From: Lumbricus rubellus
Taxonomy: Eukaryota > Annelida > Clitellata > Crassiclitellata > Lumbricidae
Length of the DNA stretch: 64,000 nucleotides
Direction: 5' to 3'
Assembly: GCA_945859605.1 (NCBI GenBank)
Contig: OX243817.1
Location: 34,684,968-34,748,967 of the forward strand
Shown: positions 43,790 to 54,166 of the stretch, one piece after another
Layout: each line of letters begins with the position of its first letter
Numbering within the stretch: position 1 is the first letter of the stretch
Program-made: the position numbers and the translations under genes
The notes under the pieces: model-generated
Databases searched by the model: none
What the model saw: the letters and a program-made list of their open reading frames with translations, nothing else
What the model was told of the DNA's origin: nothing

Positions 43790-45922
43790 GAATCTGATGA
43801 AGACAACTCTGATGAGTTCGAGAGAATCTGGTGTAGGTCCTATCTTCAACGTTTACTATGGCAGCACACAAACATGCAGTTATTGTTGTGTGGAAGTTGC
43901 TTTGAACTTCCTATCGGCTACGTATTAACAAATTTTACAGACGCTGACTGTATGAGAATCAGCCCGAATATCATTGCAATTCCTCGCGACGTAGCATTTG
44001 CCAGAAACGTTAGACAAGAAATCCTTACTATTGATGCACGTGATACACATCTGGGTTTCGTGAAATTACTAACAGACCATTCTAGCAATGTCAGATACTT
44101 CAACATCAATCGAATCGGACGTCATGGGCCTGCGAATACGATTGTAATAAAAGAAGATGAAATAATGGAACACTTCAATGATGCTGTGAAGATTGAACCG
44201 AATCGCCTTGGTTTAGAACAACCAAAAATGGACAAAGTAGTCGCAATATTCTGTCCATATTGGCCCATTGAAGCGCAGGACTGGATTACAAGAACTACTT
44301 TGAGCAGATGGCCAGAAACATGTGTAAAGGATCACATTGTACGAGGTGGCTGCCACTTCGTTGCAAAATCTCACCACACTGAACCCACAGACGACACTCA
44401 ATGCAGATATTCCTTTTCTCAAGCAGAAATTGTTTTGATTCACAGCTGGAGTGACGTTCAGAAATATATTTATCACATTCTCCGTGTTATCCGAGGACAT
44501 ATTGCAAGGTCCTGCAAATCGGAAGAGAAAAGCGTCTTTCACAATTATCTTATCAAGACCTTAATGCTGTGGGCTTGTGAAATGAAGCGTAAAGAGTTTT
44601 GGGATGAAGAAAATGTTGAAGCATCAGTGAAAGATTTGCTCTGTCAAGCAATTGCATGTCTAAGAGACAGGAATTGTCCACATTATTTCATATCAGGTCT
44701 CAACATTCTGGACTGTTCAGTTGGGACCGATGTTGCCAGTGAAGTTTTCGAAGTGGAGCAGTTCACGGGCGTTGGTGTTTCGAGAATCATGGCAGATTTC
44801 CCGAAATTGAACGAGAAGATGATCGTGGGTGTGGAACTTTCTAAGGCAATGAAAATGTATTTTAGTTTATCTACAATTATTGGTGGGTGTGTCAATCCAT
44901 TGGATCCAACATTCGGACGATATAATTTTAGCGGCGCGTTTTTTCCTGAAGGTTTCTTGTATTACTCAGAACTTGGAAATCTTTCAAAAGGGATCATTGA
45001 CAATAAACGGCTACAGTCTCTGAATTCTCATATGCGAGCCAGGGTTAACGGTGCAAACTTTTCCCCAATTGAACACTTCCGAAATTGCCTTGAAGAGGAC
45101 AATGGCAAACACTCAATATGGATGATTAATTTACAAGACTCTTTGCATGTCAATATCGGAAGACATGTGAACAAATGCATTTCAGAGCGTGCCAGTGGAC
45201 CTGGGATAAACGCCTGCTCAAAGGATAATTCGTCTCATAAATTGCTTGACCGTGTATGTTGTTACGAAAGGCTTCCTAGGTATTTACCCATCCGATCGGC
45301 TTGGTACGAATTTGCAGTATTTGATAGAAATTCCATAGGCATGTTATTTATTGGATTATTCAAGAAGTACAACGTGAATATATTGACAATTGTGAGCTAT
45401 TTATTTCGTGCCAATTTTTACCACACATATCTTCACAACTACAGAGCGGCTTTAGACATATGCAAACAAACTCTTCAGATGTTTGAATCTAAGTCATTTA
45501 AGTTGATATTCGATAAGGGCAATTTTCCTACACCCTTTCTGAGTTTCGACGTGATGTCTTTGTTTGACGAAAATATTCAGACGGTTTTTGGATTCGTAGG
45601 TCTATTCATTTGTGTCGGATATGAAAAGGAAATGAATCGTGGTAATCTGATCGAAATCTTCCATCTTTTTATGGGTCCTTCCACTGGAGAGGAACGGATT
45701 CGTTGTAAGAGAAATTCACGGAATTCTCAAATCATTTCTACTCTCGTCATTCAATTTTGTCCGGCAACGTTCATCGGTTACATTGCAAGGCAATGTGAAA
45801 AACAGCTCGGCTTGAGTTGTGACAGTCCTAATGATACATTTATTTTACCGGCGTATGAAGGACGTCTGAAGCGTCATGCTACCGTGTTATTACAGTGTGC
45901 TAACTCCATTGCAAAGAACTGA
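43790..45922 (+). CDS. M4: Mab-21-domain, cGAS-like family protein (main exon)
   Basis: The exon is open for 710 codons from a TTTTAG acceptor to TGA. Counting the presumed exon-1 Met as residue 1, the GS motif (C-G-S-C-F-E) is at 36-37, the metal-binding D-A-D at 52 and 54, and the third Asp (K-M-D-K-V) at 149. C-P-Y-W-P follows, then G-G-C-H-F-V, C-R-Y-S-F-S-Q-A-E and the helical domain to about 310. A TPR-like helix pair is at about 535-565 and the L-F-D-E-N-I-Q-T-V-F-G-F block at about 590-615. These elements are as in cGLR/Mab-21 proteins, which bind or make nucleotides in the cytosol. No membrane segment. D-A-D-C-M instead of D-I-D-R-M is a small departure. The intact frame suggests a functional gene; its product and ligand are unknown. 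Confidence 0.87.
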   Translation, partial: ESDEDNSDEFERIWCRSYLQRLLWQHTNMQLLLCGSCFELPIGYVLTNFTDADCMRISPNIIAIPRDVAFARNVRQEILTIDARDTHLGFVKLLTDHSSNVRYFNINRIGRHGPANTIVIKEDEIMEHFNDAVKIEPNRLGLEQPKMDKVVAIFCPYWPIEAQDWITRTTLSRWPETCVKDHIVRGGCHFVAKSHHTEPTDDTQCRYSFSQAEIVLIHSWSDVQKYIYHILRVIRGHIARSCKSEEKSVFHNYLIKTLMLWACEMKRKEFWDEENVEASVKDLLCQAIACLRDRNCPHYFISGLNILDCSVGTDVASEVFEVEQFTGVGVSRIMADFPKLNEKMIVGVELSKAMKMYFSLSTIIGGCVNPLDPTFGRYNFSGAFFPEGFLYYSELGNLSKGIIDNKRLQSLNSHMRARVNGANFSPIEHFRNCLEEDNGKHSIWMINLQDSLHVNIGRHVNKCISERASGPGINACSKDNSSHKLLDRVCCYERLPRYLPIRSAWYEFAVFDRNSIGMLFIGLFKKYNVNILTIVSYLFRANFYHTYLHNYRAALDICKQTLQMFESKSFKLIFDKGNFPTPFLSFDVMSLFDENIQTVFGFVGLFICVGYEKEMNRGNLIEIFHLFMGPSTGEERIRCKRNSRNSQIISTLVIQFCPATFIGYIARQCEKQLGLSCDSPNDTFILPAYEGRLKRHATVLLQCANSIAKN

Positions 45923-45938
45923 AAGAACTGTTGTAGGC

Positions 45939-46274
45939 CAGGGCCATGTTTAAGGTTCTTCGAGTGTCGGTGCATAGTGTTACAGCAGGGGCAAACTGCC
46001 GTTCGGCAGTCTTAGAAGATTAGTAATTAGGCTAATGTGACAAAAATCCGCTGTTCAATCGGCTAGCTTACGTGGTTTGTCGGCTGTGTCGGGTCAGTAA
46101 GCAAGCAGGCAACGTCGGTGAAATTAGTGAAATTAATGTTTTCTTACACTTACTGATTTTATAGAAGATTTAAGTAACACTTAAACTCGCAATTTAAGAC
46201 ATTTGGCCAATGGCAACAAAACTCTCAGCTCAGGGGCATTCGCACCGAATGGACCTATGTTAAACACGGCCCTG
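45939..46274. mobile_element. 336-bp hAT-like MITE just after the M4 stop
   Basis: CAGGGCCATGTTTAA and TTAAACACGGCCCTG are inverted ends with one difference. TTGTAGGC and TTGCAGGC flank them (7 of 8 identical). M1 and M3 have the uninterrupted ...ACTGTTGCAA.AC.. sequence here. The insertion would lie in the 3' untranslated region of M4. Confidence 0.9.
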
Positions 46275-46419
46275 TTGCAGGCCTAACACTAGGCCTATTG
46301 ATCCGTCGATTAAGATAATGCTTTGAAATGGATCTCAAGTGTTTCTGCGGTTCATTTAATATAATGTAATATAATTATTAAAACGCCATCTTGTATTTAG
46401 TCATCACTTTGTGTATCAT

Positions 46420-49400
46420 ACCTTATAAATTGTAAATTTTCAAATGTGTTTAAAGGTTTCTATGTAACAAAGCGGGTTTTTGTAACTTTTTGAGATAATA
46501 AATTTCTTCTGAAACGCTGTAAAACGTTATAAACGTTTTACAGCGACAGTAAGCTTAACTTTGGTGTCAACCCTCTAAAGGCGCAAACCGTTTATTGACC
46601 ATGCAGTGTTGGCACTCTCCATATCGCATTCATGCTCTCATCCCACCTGTTTAAGTTTATTGGTTAACCCTGTGCAAATCATGATGCTCAACTTGATTTG
46701 CTCGCAGCCCTTAGTATATAAGTCTTACTCTGTAACACGACAGCTCAGGATCTGTGAACATTCTCATGCTTCATTAAAAATAGTATAAATAAATATGTGT
46801 GATACAATTATGCTGAACAACATTAGTACAATAGTAATTGCAACTGTCTGCAATGTAGCATTGGTGATTTGTCTGTGGAACAGCTGCAAACATTATTGTG
46901 TGTGGCCTGCATATTGGCTGACCTTGAACTGTCACGCAGTTGATGTTCCGTGTGACTTCTTTTTAGAATTGATATTCTGGTTGCATATGCTCTGTTTTGT
47001 TAATTTTTGATTGTGTTAATTTTTGTGTCGTCGACGGATTCGACCGTGGGTTTTTGTGACTGCATTTAGGGGATTGTTCGCTTAATCCTCTCCTGTTTTA
47101 CTGAAGTTTTCGTTTCTTTTCTTTGCTCGTCTTTGCTTGTCTGTGCTCGTCTGTGCTCTTTTTCTATTTTCCTCTTCCTTCTATTACTGTTTTCTTCTCC
47201 TCTGTCACTTTGTTTGTCTCTTTAACTAACCTCTGCTGTTTATTCTTTAGCTGTTAATGACCTCTACCAAACAGGATGAACATTATTATGCTTGCTGTGT
47301 GTGCACGTATCAGATAGACCATGGGGATGGGCACTGGGCTTGCACTCATTGTGGAAGGTCCTTTCATGTGACCTGTATGGGCCTCCCTAACCCCATTCCC
47401 CCAACTTTGCTATGCCGTGATTGTAACCACCTCTCACCTACTGGCCCCTCGAATGCTACTACACAGTCTAACCTTACTAAGCTCAACGCTGGAACTGAAA
47501 CTGACCTAACTCCACCCCTCATTGAACGATTAATAACTGACAAACTTCCAAGGCTTCAGGTAGTAGAGACAGAAAACAACAATAGACACCTTACTAATAA
47601 TGCTGACCTCGATCCTGATATTAATTATATTTCTAACCTGTTAAAAGATTGTGAATACTACGGACTGGCTCAACTGACTCATAAATTTAACATGGATGCT
47701 ACTTCATTCTCAATTATGCATATCAACTGCAGAAGTTTAGCCCCTAAGCTGTTTGAGATACAGCTGCTGCTACAGAAGCTACCCATTAGTGTCATAACCG
47801 TAACTGAAACTTGGTTAACTGAAAATACCGCTGCTTCCATAACAATCCCAGGATACCAGTTTGTCTATGTAAACAGGGAAGAGGAGGGGGCTGGAGGGGT
47901 TGGTGCTTTCATCAGAAATGACTTGGACTTCAAAATAGTATCTGATACCAGCTCTTCAAAAGTGTTTGAATCATTCCTCGTAAATATAATATGTAAGAAA
48001 AGTGTGGACATTTTAATCGGTGTTATCTACCGTCCGCCTGGCCTCAACGTTAACCAATTTAATTCCGACTTTGATTCACTAGTTAACTCCATACATGTAA
48101 CTAATAGAAGACATGGGGATAAAAAGATTTTTTTAACTGGTGATTTTAATATAGACCTATTATCAGCCACCACTCATGGTCCCACCCGCGACTTTATGGA
48201 TTGCTTGTCAACTCACCACTTTCTCCCTCTGATTCTACGACCGACTAGGATCACTGCTACCTCAAGCACACTTATTGACAACATTTTCACCAATGTTCCT
48301 AACATTGTTATTGAATCCGCAATCCTAATTAGTGACATCTCTGACCACTTACCAGTCATCACCTGGATAGAGAATACTACTGATACTACTACTTATGCAG
48401 GACCGACTGATATGACTAGGATATTCTCGCCAGAAAACATTCAAACCTTTAAAAACTTACTCACAAATGTAGACTGGAGTCCTATCTACCTTAAGTGTGA
48501 AGAAAACAACACTAGCTTGGCATACACAGCTTTTTTGAATGAAATAACATCTAATTACACCCAGGCCTTCCCCTTAAAACCTAAGAAAACCTCCAAAAAA
48601 TGTAATTTCAAACACCCATGGATGACAGCTGGCCTGCTAAGAGCAATCAAAAAAAAGGAAAAACTTTACATTAATTTCATCAAGAACCCCACACCTGAAA
48701 ACAAACTTATTTTTACTAAATATCGTAACAAATATAAAACCATTCGCATCAGACTAGAACAAGATTATTACACAAGTGAATTCAGCAAGCACAGGAATGA
48801 CATTAAGAAAACTTGGCAAATAATCAAAACCATAATTAATGTTGATGACAGAAACTCGCATATTAAAGAACTACTTATTAACGAGGACTTAACTAACGAC
48901 CCAGGGAAAATAGCTGAACACTTTAACTCCTACTTTGTAAATCTACCTAAATCCTTATCTCTTAAAATCCCATTCTCCTGTAGCTCCTTCCATAACTTCA
49001 TGCCCCCCTCAACCTTAAACTCTCTTGGCATCCTACCAACAGACACTCATGAAATACTATCTATCAACAAAACTCTAAAAAACACCTATAGCTCTGGACC
49101 AGATGACCTTAATCCCCAGGTACTGGCCCCCATACTGGACCTGATCGCTACTCCACTTGCTGATATAATTAACTGCTCTCTCAGAAATGGAGAAGTACCC
49201 TCCGAAATTAAATTAGCAAAAATAATACCAATACATAAGCAAGGCAGCAAAACTGAAATATCTAACTACAGACCTATCTCAATCCTACCTTTCTTCTCTA
49301 AATTTTTTGAAAAGATAATGTACGATCGACTATTTTCTTTCATAAACCACAATAACCTTATGTACCCCCTTCAACACGGTTTCCAACCTGGGCACTCCAC

Positions 49401-50992
49401 CTCTATGTCCCTATTGGACATACAGGATAAAATATCACAGGCTATGGACAATAATGAATTCTCTCTGGGTGTATTCCTGGACCTAGCCAAGGCTTTCGAT
49501 ACCGTAGACCATAAAATTCTGTTGCAAAAGCTGGAGCATTATGGAATAAGGAACCAGGCTCTGAATTGGTTTAAAAGCTACTTGAACAATCGTTACCAGC
49601 AAGTTTCTTGCAATGGCAAATTATCAACATTCCAACTAATTATGTCTGGTGTTCCTCAAGGCTCGATACTAGGACCTCTACTATTCTTAATATACATAAA
49701 TGACCTTCCCAACTCGACTAGTATACTAAGATTTATCCTATTTGCAGACGATACCAATGCATTCCTATCCAATGCATCTTATGACCAAATGATCTCAATA
49801 GCAAATGAAGAACTTGTCAAGACAAATGACTGGTTCAAATCAAATAAACTGTCACTCAACATATCCAAAACCAATTGCATTGTATTTAGATCCAGTAAGA
49901 AATCAATTCCCGACTCGAGCATGACCCTGGAAATTGACGGTACGACAATACCCTCTGTCTCCTCCTCAAAGTTTCTTGGTGTCCATATTGATGAGCACCT
50001 AAAATGGACTAATCACATATCTGAAATATCTAAAAAAGTCTCTAGGAGCATTGGAATAATAAGACGTATAGCATATTTGCTTCCGCCCTATATATTAAAA
50101 AACCTGTACTTTACTTTGATCTACCCTTACCTTACCTATTGTAATTTCATCTGGACCTCAACCTATGACTCCCATATTGCTAGCTTGAAAATTCTCCAAA
50201 AAAAAGCCATCAGACTCATAACCAGGTCGCCTCCCTGTGCCCACACCAAACCTCTATTTTTGGATCTTAACCTCCTTAACATTAGTCAAATTAAATTCAC
50301 ACAAACATGTGAATTTATGTATAAATTCCACAATGGTCTCCTCCCATCCTGTTTTGTATCCTATTTTAATAAACTAGAGCATTCGTATGCTACCAGAAAT
50401 AAACGGGACTACATAAGCATTTACCCGAGAACTAATACACGTAAATTTTCTATTAAATACCAAGGACCCTTAATGTGGAACAGTTTACCTCCTAGTATTA
50501 GGATGGGCATGGCTTTCACTCAATTTAAACGTCTGATACGTGTGCATACGGTGAAAAATGTTATCTAAAATGTTTATCTAAAACTAATATTATCGTGTGA
50601 TATTGGTCAACTAATGGCCTCTTTGAATCTCTTCTTCTTCTTCTTCTTCTTCTCTCTTCTCTTCTTTCTTCTTTTCCCCCCTCTTTCTCTCTGTCTTCCC
50701 TCTTTCTGTCTCATTGTGCCTCTTACTCCCACTTTGATACTAACAATACATGCGTCATCTATCCAGCATCTTTGCCATGAGTAATCATTATCTAGGGCCC
50801 CTAACTAGTGGGATTTTCCCTTCTGGGGCTCCTATTGCTTCCCTTGAATTGCTACTTGTTTGCCCATGTACTTTTTATTTTTTTTATTTAACATCCTTAG
50901 CTTCATTTAGCAAGTAGTATTATGTAATTGCTGTATCTATTTTATTATTTTCTGTTTTGGGAGCAATAAATTTGATTTGATTTGATTTGATA
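46420..50992 (+). mobile_element. Near full-length LINE (Jockey superfamily, CR1/Crack/Daphne-like)
   Basis: The unit alignment around M4 breaks at about 46415 and resumes after 51000, so roughly 4.57 kb is inserted. It has a long 5' leader (to 47256) with a hairpin at 46515-46545, one intact ORF, a pyrimidine-rich 3' leader (50630-50700, CTTCTT repeats) and a (GATTT)n tail ending at 50992. The exact 5' end is not certain. The intact ORF implies recent activity. Confidence 0.85.
47257..50568 (+). CDS. LINE ORF: PHD finger, apurinic endonuclease, reverse transcriptase (1103 aa)
   Basis: Residues about 10-55 form a PHD-type zinc finger (C-C-V-C, C-T-H-C, F-H-V-T-C, C-R-D-C). The AP-endonuclease domain spans about 150-370, with T-E-T-W-L (catalytic Glu 184), Y-R-P-P-G, G-D-F-N-I-D and S-D-H-L-P (Asp 363, His 364). 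The reverse transcriptase spans about 620-900: S-G-P-D-D-L, N-Y-R-P-I-S, H-G-F-Q-P-G-H-S-T, D-L-A-K-A-F-D-T-V-D-H, G-V-P-Q-G-S from 798, and F-A-D-D-T with the catalytic pair at 831-832. The C-terminus has F-L-G-V-H-I-D and a Y-C-N-F-I-W motif. The enzyme nicks DNA and copies its own RNA at the nick. The start ATG follows a CTTTAGCTGTTA context, and the PHD finger begins soon after it. Confidence 0.92.
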   Translation: MTSTKQDEHYYACCVCTYQIDHGDGHWACTHCGRSFHVTCMGLPNPIPPTLLCRDCNHLSPTGPSNATTQSNLTKLNAGTETDLTPPLIERLITDKLPRLQVVETENNNRHLTNNADLDPDINYISNLLKDCEYYGLAQLTHKFNMDATSFSIMHINCRSLAPKLFEIQLLLQKLPISVITVTETWLTENTAASITIPGYQFVYVNREEEGAGGVGAFIRNDLDFKIVSDTSSSKVFESFLVNIICKKSVDILIGVIYRPPGLNVNQFNSDFDSLVNSIHVTNRRHGDKKIFLTGDFNIDLLSATTHGPTRDFMDCLSTHHFLPLILRPTRITATSSTLIDNIFTNVPNIVIESAILISDISDHLPVITWIENTTDTTTYAGPTDMTRIFSPENIQTFKNLLTNVDWSPIYLKCEENNTSLAYTAFLNEITSNYTQAFPLKPKKTSKKCNFKHPWMTAGLLRAIKKKEKLYINFIKNPTPENKLIFTKYRNKYKTIRIRLEQDYYTSEFSKHRNDIKKTWQIIKTIINVDDRNSHIKELLINEDLTNDPGKIAEHFNSYFVNLPKSLSLKIPFSCSSFHNFMPPSTLNSLGILPTDTHEILSINKTLKNTYSSGPDDLNPQVLAPILDLIATPLADIINCSLRNGEVPSEIKLAKIIPIHKQGSKTEISNYRPISILPFFSKFFEKIMYDRLFSFINHNNLMYPLQHGFQPGHSTSMSLLDIQDKISQAMDNNEFSLGVFLDLAKAFDTVDHKILLQKLEHYGIRNQALNWFKSYLNNRYQQVSCNGKLSTFQLIMSGVPQGSILGPLLFLIYINDLPNSTSILRFILFADDTNAFLSNASYDQMISIANEELVKTNDWFKSNKLSLNISKTNCIVFRSSKKSIPDSSMTLEIDGTTIPSVSSSKFLGVHIDEHLKWTNHISEISKKVSRSIGIIRRIAYLLPPYILKNLYFTLIYPYLTYCNFIWTSTYDSHIASLKILQKKAIRLITRSPPCAHTKPLFLDLNLLNISQIKFTQTCEFMYKFHNGLLPSCFVSYFNKLEHSYATRNKRDYISIYPRTNTRKFSIKYQGPLMWNSLPPSIRMGMAFTQFKRLIRVHTVKNVI

Positions 50993-52450
50993 AGTTGTGT
51001 TTAAGCGTAGTCCTTCAGAAACATAGGCTATAATTATAGCCTAGCTGTTGAGGCAGATAATAGTGTCTAAAAGTGAAATGGCAATTCAACCTCTAATGTT
51101 GTTGAATGAATTCTACAGTGAACTAAGTTTAGGCCTGCTGCAAGTTTAAACCATGAAAGGACTCAAAAAACTAACAGCTTGCTCTAAATACATGTGACTG
51201 CTACCCGGTGGTTAACCAACTCGGAATGCACACAATAGGCTATTCAACTTATAATAGTCAGCTCTGTTCAGACCAGCTGTGAGGCTATCTATTCAAGCAA
51301 ATCACTCATGCTCGTCCCTGTCTTACCCTCGTCTTTAAAGAACACATGTAAAATAAAATGGTAGTATCAGACTATTCAGTGTGCACCTAGTCCTAAAAGC
51401 TCAACAAACGTGGCGTGTTATTGTAGGCCCTATTCAATTCAGAAGGGTTTGAACATGGATTGAAAATTTGAAATGCAAACGAATCGTTCAAGTTTGCTAT
51501 CGCCAGACGAGAGCGCATTAATTATTTCACTATAAAAAAGTCGGGTTACGTTACATATAGAACTTGGGACTGACACAGTCTTGCCAGTGGCGGAGTGAGC
51601 GCTAGCTTGCAATATAGTGTTTTCCTACTGGTCGATGTACGACGACTACTCAAAATATTCGACACTATAGAATCGATCTACGCATTAGTCTATCTGAGTC
51701 CATTGAGAATCGAATACTACGTCTTCACTCTGTCCGTCGAGCCTCGACCTGCCTCCTTCTCAGCCATAAGTCACCTTCTTATTTTCCACACCAGCTAAAC
51801 CATCACTAGTTTCAACCGGTTCCTTCCCGCGTTTCCACCACTCCCACGCTTTCCGGCAGACCACCCTCATCGATCAATCATCGGTCACAGTCATAGTCTA
51901 GGTCTATAATAGAGTAATCTACCGGTGTCATACAAAAGTGCGTCTGTCATCAAGTGCACAAAGTCAAACGGCCTACATGTAGGCTATAATTATGCAGGTC
52001 ACAGCCGATAATATTATTATAGTCGCTATTTGTCACAATGAGGGCGATTCTTGTTGTCACACAGTGTCTTTCGACTGTATCTACTACTTATCCGGTCGAC
52101 CATTTACGTGTTTCATCAGAATTTGCAGATCCAATTGACTATCTAGACTAGACAATAAACTTAAACAATTGAATTAATCTTCTTCCTAATTTCGTATAAT
52201 AATAATAATAACAATGACGATTTCTATGGCGCCGTAACACAGCCTCATATACTAAACTAAACTGATGAGTTCTAAATAAAACAAAGGTTTTCCTTGTAAA
52301 TGCTTAATAAGATTGCTGCAACATAGGAAATGTAAGACTAAGGCTGAATAAGATTTCTGCCAAAATGGGTGTACATGTACATGTAGGCCTACATGAATAC
52401 CTTGCAGAAATGCTGAAGTAGGTGTTATGCCCATGGAATACGACGACAGT
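50993..52450. other. Downstream part of the M4 unit and start of the M5 unit
   Basis: 51060-51240 matches 19270-19440 and 51280-51410 matches 5310-5430, both in 3' ends of units. From about 51540 on no gene is recognised; a 67-codon frame at 51595 has no domain. Confidence 0.45.
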
Positions 52451-52457
52451 TGCAGAA

Positions 52458-52500
52458 ACAGTTTAATACAGTGATATTAAATATCGCTGTATTAAACTGT
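52458..52500. repeat. 43-bp near-perfect palindrome
   Basis: Arms 52458-52478 and 52480-52500 are complementary at 20 of 21 positions around a single A. The arms contain CAGTTTAATACAG. Not part of a recognised element. Confidence 0.9.
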
Positions 52501-52599
52501 CAAATTTTGCCGAACAGCTTTAAGTGCAGGCCTTCCAAACAGCTGCTGATTAGGCTATATATTATAAGTGTGGCCGCTGTGGCGTTGGTGTGTGCATTA

Positions 52600-52894
52600 G
52601 ACTATAATACACTGCGAATAAAGTCTTGTGTAGGCTATTTACAGAATGGATGATTCAGAAACTCGCGAACATAGTTAAATGCGTGACTTGTCCTTACTTG
52701 GACGAACCAAGACGAGAGATTTTTCAGCAAAAGCAAAGAGAGAGAGAGAGATGTGCAACTGTATAGTGGGTTTTCCTTGTAGACATACATGACTTGGATC
52801 CTGTTATGCAAATTAGTTGGTAAAATTATGAAAGCTGGGTTAGTTAAATAAACCTAAAAAATGAATCGAAGTGAATGTCTGCATCGAGCACAAT

Positions 52895-52990
<96 letters not shown>

Positions 52991-53157
52991 TATAGTAGAC
53001 AGGAAATGTAAGACTAAAGCTGAATAAGATTGCTGCCGAAATGAGCGTAAGTACTTATACCTTGCACACCGGCGTGTGACGAACGCACACACTTTCTCTA
53101 TATAATATACATAATTACATGTAGGCCTATACATACATGTAGATCTATTTTTATATA
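52600..53157. repeat. Unit-start segment, partner at 63350-64000
   Basis: Shared with the right edge: AATAAAGTCTTGTG, GGATGATTC.GAAACTCG, CTTACTTGGACGAAC.AAGACGAG, CAGCAAAAGCAAAG, GAATGTCTGCATCGAGCACAATGTACAC, AAGACTAAAGCTGAA and CACCGGCGTGTGACG. An (AC)46 tract (52897-52988) has grown in this copy; the right copy has only a few ACs. Confidence 0.75.
52897..52988. repeat. (AC)n microsatellite, 92 bp
   Basis: An uninterrupted AC dinucleotide tract. Confidence 0.97.
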
Positions 53158-54164
53158 CAGGGTGGCTAAAAAAGGTACCACCGGACAATATGCAATATCT
53201 TCGCAAACGATTGAACGTTTTCTGTAAAAGTTTCCCCATAATTTTACAGGGGAATGAATTTCCAACAATCCCTGAAAGGTTCATTTGAAAATGTTCATAT
53301 TTGCAAAAGTTGCAGCTGTTTAAACATAACTTCGTGTTTTTTTACGCAAAAAATGAACGTCATTTGCAGATTTCCATGTCAAATGATAGGCTATCACTTT
53401 TCACAACGACCTCAGAATTCTGTTTGGCAGTTTATTGTAAAGTATGATGCCAGTGTCCACTCTCTGCCTTAGCACAAGCTCAACTTCTTTTGTGAAGCTC
53501 AGTATGACCTTGTTGGTCGGGTCCTGCGGCAACTGATCCCACATTAGCAGCAAGACTTGTGTCAGCTGGCCAATGTTCTCCAACTTGGAATGAAAATGTC
53601 TGGAAGCGTTCCAGTATAGCTCCCAGACGTGATAATTAGAATGGTTAAGGTCTGGCGAAAATGCTAGTCATTAATCGTCGTTAAACAAATTTAGTGCTGT
53701 GAGTCTGGGCAAGAGTGTTTAACGATAAGTTTGATATTTAGCCTGCTGACTAGGGCGGAGTTTATCAGGGGCTAGGGGGGGGAGCTAAGCTCCCCCAAGA
53801 AGACCCAGATTCAGCTTTTTCACCATGAAAATTGTATCTTTTTCTGGGCTTAGCCCCTCCAAGAAGGCATTAGCCCCTCCAAGAACGGAAACCAAACTCC
53901 GTCCATGCCTGCTGAATAGGATGAAGTGCAGTCTTTTCTTGCAGCAGTGACACATGCCAGCTGATCTGATGCTGAAACCATGATGTACTTTGCAAACTTG
54001 ACCCTTTCGATAACCATGCGAATTTTCTGACAAGTTTCAAGTGAAACTTTCAGGGGTTGTTGGCAATTCAATCCCCTGCAAATTGGGAAATTTTTGGAGA
54101 ACCATTTCAATCGGCTGCGAAGCTATCGCATTTTATCCGGTGGTACATATTTTGATCCACCCTG
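53158..54164 (-). mobile_element. Tc1/mariner-type element, 1.0 kb, decayed
   Basis: Ends CAGGGTGGCTAAAAAAGGTA (then CCACCGGA) and the reverse complement of TCCGGTGGTACATATTTTGA (then TCCACCCTG) are inverted repeats of about 28 bp, and TA flanks both sides. On the minus strand, 53660 to 53400 reads like the C-terminal end of a transposase (an L-N-H-S-x-x-x-V-W-E segment, then W-D-Q-L-P-Q and a late basic segment), in a partly open 60-codon frame. A 158-bp MITE is nested at 53750-53907. Confidence 0.8.
53750..53907. mobile_element. 158-bp MITE nested in the mariner-type element
   Basis: Flanked by perfect 8-bp repeats CCTGCTGA (53742-53749, 53908-53915). Ends CTAGGGCGGAGTTT and AAACTCCGTCCATG are imperfect inverted repeats. 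The interior has AGCTAAGCTCCCCCAAGAAG and a twice-repeated TTAGCCCCTCCAAGAA. Confidence 0.85.
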
Positions 54165-54166
54165 TA

